Positions 40,301 to 49,000 of a stretch of 64,000 nucleotides of DNA are shown in pieces. Each line of letters begins with the position of its first letter. Position 1 is the stretch's first letter. The DNA is from an uncultured Bacteroidales bacterium (GTDB lineage: Bacteria > Bacteroidota > Bacteroidia > Bacteroidales > UBA932), in contig UQMB01000003.1 in NCBI GenBank assembly GCA_900541925.1, forward strand, positions 124,001 to 188,000, given 5' to 3'. The notes under the pieces were generated by a model. It saw only the letters and a list, made by a program, of their open reading frames with translations. It was not told where the DNA came from and did not search any database. The position numbers and the translations under genes are program-made.

Positions 40301-43025
40301 CGACTCGCGCTGGATCTCCTCCGAGGACTATCCGCACCTGCTGGAAGTCTCCCTCAAAAACTACTGCGAGGTCGATTCCGTCGTGATTGTCACCGGTATC
40401 CCGGAAGCGGAGAAAGAGCCGCACGAGAGGCACCAGCGTGCGGGTTACTGGAATGTCAAGAATTTCATCATCCAGTACTGGGACGATGCCAACTGGACCG
40501 ATCTTGACGAAACCTATACCACCGAGAACCGTCTGGACACCGTCTCGTTCCACCTTTCCAGACCGGTCACTTCCTGCCGTTTCCGCCTCAAGTCCACCGA
40601 CGGCGAGGCAGTCAGAATCATTGAATTCGAAGGTTGGGGCAGGGAACTGGAGTCTATGCCGGCACCGTCTGTCAAACGCGGCCCGGAACTCGGCAAGGCT
40701 TCCCGCTCAATCGCAGTCAAGGTTCTTCCCCGTACGGAGGGCAAGACGATGAAGTATGTGGGATATAATCAGGGCTATTATGTGCCCGGGAGCAATGTCA
40801 GCTCCTGGATTGAGTATTCAGGGGTCAATTCAGTCCGCCTCTGGACGGAATCCGACACCTATCTCAAGAACGACTGGATCGACATGGAATCCAGCCCGGC
40901 GGGCGAAGAAGAGTTCTCCCGTCTCAAGGCGGCCCTCTCCTCCAATCCGGAAGGGAGCGGTTTTATCAACTGGGGAGCCATAGCAGCCCAGGCCGACAAG
41001 GTGGTCTATTCCACCAACTCGATGTCGCTCAACTACGCTCTTGACGAACTCCACGCGATGGGGGTGGATGTCCTCCTGCAATGCGGATTCGGGAAGAGCC
41101 GCTACAATACTTCCTGGACCAACAAGTGGCAGCTCTGGCAGAAGTACTACGCTCTCGCGTTCTACGCCGCGAGGCGTGCGGACGTGGAGATGTATGCGAT
41201 GAAGAACGAGCCCAACCACAAGAACGCCGGTCCAATGTCTCTGTCGCTCTACATCGAGCTTATGAAAGTCTGCTCCGATGCCGTGCACACTGCCATCAAG
41301 GATGTCAACCGGATTTACGGCAAATCGCTGGAGGCCAAATTTATAGGCCCTGTAACCGCCGGTACCAACACCGACTGGTGGGCTGCGGTTGCGGCAACTC
41401 CAGGCTATGTAGACCTCTTCTCCACCCATTCCTACAACATCCCTGCGTCCGGCTACATCGGCCGCACATCGATGATTTCGTCCATCCTGCGCGACAACAG
41501 CCCTCAAGGCCGTGCTCTGCCGATCATCTACACAGAAATCGGGCGCTGGATGAATGCCTATCTGATTGACAAGGATGAGACCATGGATTCGCCGTCGCTA
41601 TTCTCCGAATGGGCGGGAATCTACACCCGGAATATGCTTGAGGGCGCGTACGGGATGTGGGCGTTCAAGTTTGCCAACACGGCAAGTTCCACCTATCCGC
41701 GCGGAATCAAGTCCGGACATCATTATATATGGAAGGGCACGCGTTTCGCCGAGGATGCCCTGGACAACATCGCCCTCGGCTGCAGCGTCAGCGCTTCGGC
41801 TTCCGACTCCGGTCACCCCTCTTTCAATGTGGTGGACGGCGACAAGTCTGACTCTTCGTCCTGGATTTGCAGCGCTGACGGAGTCAAGACCCTCACCCTC
41901 TCGCTCGGAGAGGAACGCAGGATCGGAGGGCTCTCCATCTACACCGGCTCGGAGGGCGGAGTGTTCACAGCCCCGGACAGGGCCCGCAATTTCAGTCTCG
42001 AAGCTTTCCGTTCCGGCAGCTGGGAGAAAGTCCCTGCGGTCGAGGAGGCGGACAACAAATACGCCCACGTCTGGTACCTCTTCGATGAGCCGCTGTCCGC
42101 TTCGCAGCTCAGGCTCACATTCAGCGACGAGGGAAAATGTATCGTCCGCGAGGTCAAAGTCTACGGCGAGGTCGATCCGTCGCTTGTCGAGCGGAACTGC
42201 TACGATGTCGCCGGCACGCAGCGCACCGCCCAGGTGGTGAGACTCTTCGCCAAGGGATTCAAGGACGAGCGTCCTCTGCTCGCACTTGAGCAGGATTCTT
42301 GGAATCCTGCTGTGGATGTGTGCGCGTCGGTCGATTCGCTCGCCGGCAAGGCATATCTCTGGCTTGTCAACCGCGACGGCGGAGATGTCAGCCTCAGTAT
42401 AGATCTCTCCTCCCTCGGCTGCGAGGGCAGAAGCCAGTTGATCCGCGAGGAGGTGAGCGCCGTCGCATACGGTGATGCCGAGCTTCTCCGCACCGACAGG
42501 CATTCCGTCCTGCACCTTGGCCTGCGCCCGCAGTCGGTGTCTTTGGTCACAGTGCCTCTCGGAAGGGTTGCTGTAAAGAAGACCAGGGCGGACCATGTGT
42601 CCGCCATTGAGGCCCCGGACGCTTATTCGTCCGGAAAGGCTAGTGCCGCCATTGTGCATTTCAAGAAATTCGACTCTGAGGCCGCAGGCTGCCTGCTTGG
42701 CTTCAACGCACGGACCGATGGCGGCCAGGAGGCACGATACCACGTCTATGTCCGGCCGGGCGGCAAGTACTCCGGCGGAGAGATTGAAGGTCTGGATGTC
42801 CGGCACCACAGGGTCACGGGCACGTCGTGGAAAGTAGCTGGCGAAGTGCTTCTCGGAGCCGACATTGAGGCCAAGTGGCTTGATGTGAGCGCGCAGCTGC
42901 GGGGAATGCCTGCCTCTCCGGAGGGAGTGAACTTCCTGATAATAAGGGAACTCAGAGACCCGAGCGATGGGCTTGAGACTGCCGTCCGGCTCGACGGCGC
43001 TCCGCAGCTCTACCAATTGAGATAA
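37350..43025 (+). CDS. Giant multidomain enzyme with two clan GH-A catalytic modules and two discoidin domains
   Basis: 1,891 residues, signal peptide to about residue 21. A GH2-type Ig domain (~25-125) leads into a GH2-like barrel starting 'GNFYLNGKPLFLRGNAINPP', with acid/base Glu248 in 'VIYVMSNEMPYDG' and nucleophile candidate Glu332 in 'AITFTECVGNY'; the usual GH2 N-terminal jelly roll is missing. Beta-rich linkers (~440-950) follow, then an F5/8-type discoidin domain (~955-1100). A second barrel (~1130-1465) has acid/base Glu1287 in 'MYAMKNEPNHKN' and nucleophile Glu1396 in 'LPIIYTEIGRW', resembling GH39/agarase-like clan A enzymes. A second discoidin domain (~1472-1620) and a C-terminal beta region complete it. 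Two active sites in one exported chain imply cooperative cleavage. It is in the SusCD operon (21-base gap). Confidence 0.82.
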   Translation: MNTHRNILILCLLVLCESLFAQVRADRLNIFTTDSSLRVELVASSDRAYTSRLTASITSCVDGSLLWKGELGKLSLNRSAEGQVCSYEVDGLSPELWSPSSPVLYQIEISGRGFSCGKRIGFRRFEMKGGNFYLNGKPLFLRGNAINPPGRGIPEALETSKEFAREYVRFLKSQNINIIRIPTNQNWLDVCDEEGMMVFGGRYGRPRICENESKPSTDIAASVEYYIRDEFTPLSFHPSVVIYVMSNEMPYDGVKGERWHDFLQSCYGQLVKWDSTRAYIGNAGYGMGREADVYDVHRYWGWYYNSFLTFLNLRDAEAWQNPSGEQAITFTECVGNYTGIDGAYNLCSRTKQPGSQKCWTGHAPAADQSRDALEYQAFVLKNVTEMFRRFRPSNHRISGVMPFTIMFHNWDGISSFSEMKPKPAAYQYGVSYQPVLLSWENWNYNAYAGNSVSTVLHVVNDDDLFRDLRGAEVKWRLLSADGKAVCSGGLSLPDIPYYGTYSTKLSVQLPRDLATGNYTLEGQILDGGVAVSSNTTRIFVADSRWKSDCAEEIASLSKRTATLSSSTGISSLDTGTPLIVAEDSWSKDFSGDDLRDFVKRGGKVLVMKQEGEFDTSWLPTRVEMLGDSNNSPQYLSPSYTYCDGMNINLERADHKVFKGLDRYNFRLWSDYTGFDESQAGFPRIYPVSRGFSLRKADIGKVAVLANYSRNLSGTALCELFEGEGSVLLSGFDLSSRLGLDPIADRFYANILSYLCSDETDEAYREISDEIIWGDYASERGVATGANNGLLLNTFPIVPADQQKRWPLKVDNRGYQYVGSYGGWNSRPGIQYVPKGRRPFAPYDYTPGGSDTLAPEDEGRGEGHVAIKLPADRRYMYTTLWNPYSENASLTISINGEGVSEVNIPSGETITVESSLPHPVGDANRLKLSFAGSRYCVILKSEFSAVRKVQPAPDRTNVFRGAEVYSSGSRKGFPGSLAVDGRYTRDSRWISSEDYPHLLEVSLKNYCEVDSVVIVTGIPEAEKEPHERHQRAGYWNVKNFIIQYWDDANWTDLDETYTTENRLDTVSFHLSRPVTSCRFRLKSTDGEAVRIIEFEGWGRELESMPAPSVKRGPELGKASRSIAVKVLPRTEGKTMKYVGYNQGYYVPGSNVSSWIEYSGVNSVRLWTESDTYLKNDWIDMESSPAGEEEFSRLKAALSSNPEGSGFINWGAIAAQADKVVYSTNSMSLNYALDELHAMGVDVLLQCGFGKSRYNTSWTNKWQLWQKYYALAFYAARRADVEMYAMKNEPNHKNAGPMSLSLYIELMKVCSDAVHTAIKDVNRIYGKSLEAKFIGPVTAGTNTDWWAAVAATPGYVDLFSTHSYNIPASGYIGRTSMISSILRDNSPQGRALPIIYTEIGRWMNAYLIDKDETMDSPSLFSEWAGIYTRNMLEGAYGMWAFKFANTASSTYPRGIKSGHHYIWKGTRFAEDALDNIALGCSVSASASDSGHPSFNVVDGDKSDSSSWICSADGVKTLTLSLGEERRIGGLSIYTGSEGGVFTAPDRARNFSLEAFRSGSWEKVPAVEEADNKYAHVWYLFDEPLSASQLRLTFSDEGKCIVREVKVYGEVDPSLVERNCYDVAGTQRTAQVVRLFAKGFKDERPLLALEQDSWNPAVDVCASVDSLAGKAYLWLVNRDGGDVSLSIDLSSLGCEGRSQLIREEVSAVAYGDAELLRTDRHSVLHLGLRPQSVSLVTVPLGRVAVKKTRADHVSAIEAPDAYSSGKASAAIVHFKKFDSEAAGCLLGFNARTDGGQEARYHVYVRPGGKYSGGEIEGLDVRHHRVTGTSWKVAGEVLLGADIEAKWLDVSAQLRGMPASPEGVNFLIIRELRDPSDGLETAVRLDGAPQLYQLR

Positions 43026-43052
43026 TTAACCAACAAATAACACACAACTGAG

Positions 43053-44324
43053 ATGAAAAAAATCGCTATCATTCTATCCGTCGCTCTGACCGCTCTTGCC
43101 TGCCTTTGCGCATGCAGTGAGAAGGTACAGACTTCCACTCAGCAGCAGGAACTTACCCCTGCTACTCTGGCAGTCAGTCCATCGGAGATTTCGATTGAGA
43201 AGCTGGAAGGCAGTACAGGTACTGCCGATATCACTTCCGACAGTGAAGTGCTCTCCGCCAGCGTTGACTTCCCGTACCGGAGCTGGCTCGGTGCGACTGT
43301 TGAGGGTACAGTGCTGAAAGTAAAAGCATTGACCGCCAACACGGCGGCCGCCGTCCGGGTGGGCGAGATCATTGTCTATGCCGGCGAAGGCATCAACACC
43401 GTCTCCACCCGCGTCAAGGTCACCCAGGCGCTTGAGGATGCGGTCGAGCCTACCCTGTCCTGTGACAGGTCCGAGGTTACCATCGCGAGTGCCCTCAACA
43501 GCTTCGCGATAGTCAATGTGACGACCAATATGGATGAGTTCACTGCGAGCGTAGCCGATGACGGCAAAGACTGGCTGCTTGCTTCCATCGAGGGTACGGC
43601 GCTGACTCTCAAGGCCTCTTCAGCCAACGAGGCTTCCTCGGAGCGCAGTACCACGGTTGAACTCAAGGCCGGAATGAACGGCAGGTTCGCCACATTGGTC
43701 ATCAGCGTCAAGCAGAGTGCCAAGAGCCTTGCCATAGGCGATATCGTCAATGGCGGAGTACTCTTCTGGATCTCTGAGGACGGCAAGACCGGCAAGGTCC
43801 TCGCGGGACCTCGCGGCGAAGGCAAGGCATATTGCACCGACAAGACTACCGCTACCGGCGATGGCGGCACGCAGGCCGCTACTGATCGTGAGAACGGCAG
43901 GGTTAACGTCGCTGTGTTGAAGTCTGTCGACGCCTCTCTGGACAAGTTCCCTGCTGCGCAGTATTGTGAGACCATGGCTCCTGCCGGAGAATGGTATCTC
44001 CCTGCGATCGAGGAGCTCACCGCTATATTCAAGGCCTACAACGGAACCACGATCGATGGTGCCACTGTAGACAACCCGGGGAAGATTTCAGCCGAGGAGA
44101 AGGCCGCCAGAGCCCTCTTCGACGCGGCTGTCCTCTCTCTGCCGGGCGGAGTTGTCCTCAATGCCAAGGATGAGTCCACTGCAGGTGACAGCGCATTCTC
44201 CAGCACGGAGGCGAGCCTTGACAAGGCCTATTATGTCCGCTTCGGCAAGGCACTCTGCGACAAGGCGGTCAAGAACGGCACCGCCCGCACCACACGTTGC
44301 ATCAGAACCGTAAATCTCAACTAA
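43053..44324 (+). CDS. BACON-domain surface lipoprotein with C-terminal DUF1566-like module
   Basis: 423 residues; lipobox 'LACLCAC' (Cys ~21). Two BACON-type beta domains (~35-130 and ~133-225; 'RSWLGATVEGTVLKVKALTA' and 'KDWLLASIEGTALTLKASSA' are the diagnostic W..V.G..L.V strands). A C-terminal module (~230-423) has 'NGGVLFWISEDGKTGKVLAG', 'GEWYLPAIEELTAIFKAYNG' and 'RCIRTVNLN', as in DUF1566/Lcl C-terminal domains. Position after SusCD and the giant enzyme suggests a surface glycan-binding protein. The C-terminal module is shared with the lipoprotein at 44502-45962. Binding is inferred. Confidence 0.82.
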   Translation: MKKIAIILSVALTALACLCACSEKVQTSTQQQELTPATLAVSPSEISIEKLEGSTGTADITSDSEVLSASVDFPYRSWLGATVEGTVLKVKALTANTAAAVRVGEIIVYAGEGINTVSTRVKVTQALEDAVEPTLSCDRSEVTIASALNSFAIVNVTTNMDEFTASVADDGKDWLLASIEGTALTLKASSANEASSERSTTVELKAGMNGRFATLVISVKQSAKSLAIGDIVNGGVLFWISEDGKTGKVLAGPRGEGKAYCTDKTTATGDGGTQAATDRENGRVNVAVLKSVDASLDKFPAAQYCETMAPAGEWYLPAIEELTAIFKAYNGTTIDGATVDNPGKISAEEKAARALFDAAVLSLPGGVVLNAKDESTAGDSAFSSTEASLDKAYYVRFGKALCDKAVKNGTARTTRCIRTVNLN

Positions 44325-44326
44325 TT

Positions 44327-44488
44327 ATGAACAAGACATACAAAACTCTGGGGGGAGAGTATCAGACCCCCGACTGCGAAGTGGTACGCCTCATCTGCAA
44401 CGGGGCCGTCATTATGGCAAGCGGGGGCAGCCTCTCAGGCTCTATTGATGACTGGCTCGATGACGGGCAGGACACTCTTCCATTCTAA
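44327..44488 (+). CDS. 53-residue conserved-type small peptide
   Basis: ATG 44327, two bases after the BACON lipoprotein stop; the frame also opens upstream inside that gene but this ATG fits the spacing. Sequence pattern: 'YQTPDCEVVRLICNGAVIMA' followed by SGGSLSGSIDDW and an acidic tail. Short Bacteroidota peptides with this Y.xPxxEVxxL..xGxxxxSG shape are often found next to fimbrillin-like and glycan-binding lipoproteins and are commonly left out of annotations (from memory). No signal peptide or membrane helix. Function unknown. It ends 13 bases before the next lipoprotein start. Confidence 0.65.
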   Translation: MNKTYKTLGGEYQTPDCEVVRLICNGAVIMASGGSLSGSIDDWLDDGQDTLPF

Positions 44489-44501
44489 TTGCTGTTGCCG
44501 T

Positions 44502-45962
44502 ATGAAGAATACACTCCTTACTTCCGGAATAGCGCTTGCAGCGGCGCTTTCCCTTGTGGGCTGTTCCAAAGAGCCGGGCGCGGTGGCCGTTCCCGACGGT
44601 GCTCCGTTCGAGGTCTCAACCTTGATCACCAAGACCGCCAATGACGGTATCCACACCACCTGGGCCGCAGATGATGCCATCAGCCTATACCACGCCGTCT
44701 CCGGGAGCGCAGACTATAAGTCCGACGGCGAGTTCAAGGTGGACGCTGCCCTGTCGGGCAAGTTCAGCGGAACTCTCAGCGAAAGCCTTGCTCCTGCCGG
44801 AACATACGACTGGTATGCTCTCTATCCATACACCGCCGATGCACTGACCCCTGCATCCTCCGCAGCTGGCGGCATCACGGTGGGCGGGCTCACCCAGACC
44901 CAGACCGGCAACGGCTCAAGCGCTCATCTGAGCGGTGAAGCCTGCCCGCTCTACGGTATCGCCAAGGCAGTCGGCGCTTCCGCGACCCCGTCGCTTGAGA
45001 TGAAGAATCTCTCTTCAGTGATCCGCGTGAACGTGACCAACAACGGCACCAGCCCTCTGACGGTCAAGAGTGTCTCATTCACCTCTTCCGAGGACATTGT
45101 GGGGACATATTATGTTGACTATACCGGCGGCGTACCTGCCTATGTCAAGACCTCCGATTCAGAGGTCAGCAACACCGCAATGCTCAGAGTGAAGAATGGC
45201 GAGGAAATCGCTGTCGGCAAGTCCGCCCAGTTCTATATCGCCATCAAGCCTCATACCGCTCCTGCGGGCACAGTCCTTAAGCTCAGAGTCAACGGCACGG
45301 AGAACAGCTACACCCTCACTTCCGCAAGGACTTTTGCGGCAGGCAAGATGGCCTCCGCCTCCATCAGCGTCAAGGGCTACGCCCTTCTCGACATCGTGGA
45401 GAACGGAGTGCTCTTCTGGATCTCCGAGGACGGCAAGACCGACAAGGTCATGGCAGGACCGAGAGCGGAGGGCAAGGCATACAGCACGGAACAGACAGTG
45501 ACAGGCGCCACTAATGCTCAGGACGGCAAAGCCAATGTCGCGATCTTCAAGACCTTGGATCCGAGCCTCGACAAGTATCCGGCAGCGAAGTTCTGCGATG
45601 AACTCTCTTCCACTGTGGCGGGGGAATGGTATCTTCCTGCAAGCGAAGAGCTCAAATCCATCTTCAAGATCTACAATGGCACGCCAACGGTGGACGGTGC
45701 GACCAATGCTGTTCCGGATGGTATTTCGGATGTTGAAAAAGCCGCAAGGGCGGCTTTCGATATCGCTGTCATGTCTCTGGACGGAGGGGTGAAACTCAAC
45801 ACCGCAGCCGGATCGGCCAACGGTGACAGCGCATTCTCCAGCACGGAGAAAAGTGCCAAAGAAGCCATCTATGTCCGATTCGGGAAGCGTGCCGCTGCGT
45901 CGGCCACCAAGACCGGCACCGCCCGCCCGGCCCGCTGCATAAAGGTGGTAAACCTCAAATAA
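44502..45962 (+). CDS. Fimbrillin-like surface lipoprotein with C-terminal DUF1566-like module
   Basis: 486 residues from ATG 44502 (MKNTLLTSG...), chosen for the lipoprotein signal with lipobox 'LSLVGC' (Cys ~21); an upstream in-frame ATG would overlap the small peptide. Residues ~35-305 have the fimbrillin-like layout: 'ITKTANDGIHTTWAADDAIS', a YDWYALYPY block and 'LEMKNLSSVIRVNVTNNGTS'. The C-terminal ~180 residues repeat the module of the previous lipoprotein ('ENGVLFWISEDGKTDKVMAG', 'GEWYLPASEELKSIFKIYNG', 'RCIKVVNLK'). Likely a surface glycan-binding partner. Last gene of the PUL operon; a strong terminator follows. Confidence 0.8.
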   Translation: MKNTLLTSGIALAAALSLVGCSKEPGAVAVPDGAPFEVSTLITKTANDGIHTTWAADDAISLYHAVSGSADYKSDGEFKVDAALSGKFSGTLSESLAPAGTYDWYALYPYTADALTPASSAAGGITVGGLTQTQTGNGSSAHLSGEACPLYGIAKAVGASATPSLEMKNLSSVIRVNVTNNGTSPLTVKSVSFTSSEDIVGTYYVDYTGGVPAYVKTSDSEVSNTAMLRVKNGEEIAVGKSAQFYIAIKPHTAPAGTVLKLRVNGTENSYTLTSARTFAAGKMASASISVKGYALLDIVENGVLFWISEDGKTDKVMAGPRAEGKAYSTEQTVTGATNAQDGKANVAIFKTLDPSLDKYPAAKFCDELSSTVAGEWYLPASEELKSIFKIYNGTPTVDGATNAVPDGISDVEKAARAAFDIAVMSLDGGVKLNTAAGSANGDSAFSSTEKSAKEAIYVRFGKRAAASATKTGTARPARCIKVVNLK

Positions 45963-45987
45963 GTAGTTGTTCCATTTCCATTCCACG

Positions 45988-46029
45988 ATTCAGCCAATTC
46001 GGCGGGCTGCCGGAATTGGCTGAATTTTT
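45988..46029 (+). terminator. Terminator of the large PUL operon
   Basis: A perfect 13-bp stem (ATTCAGCCAATTC at 45988-46000 with GAATTGGCTGAAT at 46013-46025) followed by TTTT. It ends the operon that starts at 30253 and insulates the sensor gene. Confidence 0.9.
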
Positions 46030-46046
46030 AGTAAATTTACACCCAT

Positions 46047-49000
46047 ATGCCGCGCATGATTATAGCACTGATAACTTCGATGCTGCTGTTCTGCTCTATC
46101 TCCAGCGGAGCCGACAACTTCACCGTGTTTTCGCATCTGGGCTCCAGCGAGGGTCTGTCCAACGACAACATAACCAGCATCTATCAGGACGAGTTCGGGA
46201 TGGTCTGGATAGGGACCAACGACGGGCTCAACCGCTATGACGGGCAGAGGGTCGAGGTCCTGCGCCCGGTGCCTGGCGACAGCACGAGCATATTCAACAA
46301 CAACATCAAGTGCATCTGCGGCGACCGCAAGGGCAAGATCTATGTCATCAGCAAGTTCGCTCTCGACGAATATGACATCTCAACCGAGAAGTTCCGCCAC
46401 ATCCGCAAGGGGGGAATGCTGTACATCTGCTGCAACCGCGGCAGGCTCTGGGCGGCCTCGCGCAGGACGGTCTATAAGCTTGTGAACGGTTCTCTTGAGG
46501 AGTTCTGCAGCCTAGACGACTACAGCGACATCACCTCCATCCTCGAGCTCTCCGACGGACGGGTGCTGATCGCCACCGAGGCCGACGGAGCGTTCGCCGT
46601 CGACGAGAACCGCAAGATGAGCCGCTTCCTGGAGGGTACATACGTATCGGGACTGCTTGAGGACTCCAAGCACAACCTCTGGTTCTGCACCAGGTATCAA
46701 GGTCTGTTCAAGCTCTCGTCCAACAATCTGATGAGCTCCTACCGGCACGGTGCGGACCCCGGCACAATCAGCGACGACTATGTCCGCACCCTCTGTGAAG
46801 ACCCTTATGGGCGCTACTGGATAGGGACATTCAACGGCCTCTGCGTCCTTGACCCCGACACCCGCGTCATCAAGCGGATAGACCGTGGCAGCCTGCCATC
46901 CTCCTCTATCTGGGACATCATCTGCGACCGCGACGGCGCCATGTGGGTGGGTTCGCGTTATGGCGGCATCAGCATCTGGTCCAAGAACCTCGACATCTTT
47001 GACAGCTACAACTTCTACGGCGACATCGCCGAGGACTCGCGGGGAGGTCTTTTCGTGGCCTCCGAGGACAACAAGCTCATCCATTACGACCCGTTCACCC
47101 GCAGGACGGAGACCATCGACGCCTTGAGTGAATACGGATTCAAGTCCCTCTGCTTCGACAAGTTCCGCGGCGTCCTCTGGATAGGTACTCTACGCGGCGG
47201 ACTGTTCTCGATGGACCGCAGAGGGGGCATCACCTCCTACCGCCACAACGAGGACGACCCGGCCGCCATCCCGAGCGAGCACATCCACAAGATAATCCCC
47301 TATGGGACGGATTCTCTGATAGTCGCCACCAAGCGCGGAATCGTGATGTTCAGTCCCGCGTCCGGACGCTGCCGCAAGCTCTTCGAGGGGACAGGAGCGG
47401 AGAGAAAGTATGTCTCTGACATTATGGTGGACGACTCGCTCCGCTGCTGGACTGCTCTCTCCGGTTGTGTGTGCAGGACCGACCCCGCGACGGGGGAGAC
47501 CCGCGAGTACTTCGTGGGCGGCTCGGTGCCGGAGCTTGGCACGAGCAACATCCAGACCATTTTCCAGGACTGTGACTCGCAGATTTATCTCGGCTCGACT
47601 GGACGCGGGCTCTTCGTCTACAGGCCCGGCGACGAGACTTTTACCTGTATCAACACTCATAACAGCACCCTCCCCAACGACTACATCGTTGATATCGGCA
47701 GGAGTCCGGCTGGCTATCTGCTGATTGTGACCAACAAAGGTCTGACCCGTTACGACAGTGTCAACGGCGTCTTCCTCAACTACAATCAAGACAACGGTTA
47801 CCCGATTCCCAATACCAATGCCTACGGCGTGTTCGTGGCCTCAGACGCCCATATCTACCTCTCAAGTTTCGGGCAGACCCTCTCCTTCTACGAGAACGAT
47901 CTCGTGGTGCCGGAGAGGGACAGCGACATCCGCTTCGTCTCGCTGACCGTCGACAACCGGCGCGTGCATCCTGGCGACGGCTCCGGGATTCTTCGAGAGT
48001 CGCTTCTGTATCAAGACAATATAGTCATACCTGCGGGGCACAATGTTTTCTCGGTGGGATGTTCGCCGATTTCATATACCTCCGGTGTGGGCGAGAAGTT
48101 CGAGTATCGTCTCAACGGCTTCGATGACAAATGGATTGAGGGTGACCTCAAAACCCCGCTTACCTACACCAACCTGCCTCCGCGCAGCTACTCTCTTGAA
48201 GCCCGGCTAGTGGACCGGCAGACGCTCAAGGAAATCTCGCATAGGGTGCTCCACATCCAGATTCGGCCTCATTTCTATCAGACTGTATGGTTTTTCCTCT
48301 TGCTGTTCGCGGCGGCAGTCGCGTTTGCGCTGTTCTGCTTCAATACATACGCTTCCCGCCTGAGGCTCAATTCCTCCCTCGAGCAGGAGAAGCTTGAGAA
48401 GAAGAAAATCCAGGAGCTCAACAGCGCCAAGATGCAGTTCTTTACCTATATTTCCCACGAGATACGCACCCCGGTCACGCTGATGACGAGTTCTGTGGAA
48501 AGCCTGCTCTCGCAGGGGGGACAGGTCCCGGGGATGTATGCCAAACTCAAGGGCCTCAGGGATAATCTCGGCAAGGTCACCACGCTCATCAACGAGCTTC
48601 TCGACTTCCGCAAGCAGGAGAGCGGTGTGGCAGGACAGAAGTTCTCCGAAAACGACATCGTCCTCCATCTCGCCAAGACCGAGACCTGCTTCCGCGAATA
48701 CGCCCAGCAGAGGGACATAGAGCTCACGTTCTCCAACCTCACCGGCCGTCGGTCCCTGCCGCTCTGGTACGATTACGATCAGATTGACAAGGTGCTGACA
48801 AATCTCCTCTCCAATGCGTTCAAGCATACCGGCAAGTGCGACTGCATCACACTTGAACTCTCCGAAGGCGGAGGGCGTGTGACGGTCAAGGTGACGGACA
48901 GCGGGGAGGGGATTGAACCTATCTATCAGAAGATGATTTTCGAGCCTTTCGGACAGGTTCCAGGCAAGGGCGGAGAGGCTCTCGGAACCGGTCTGGGACT

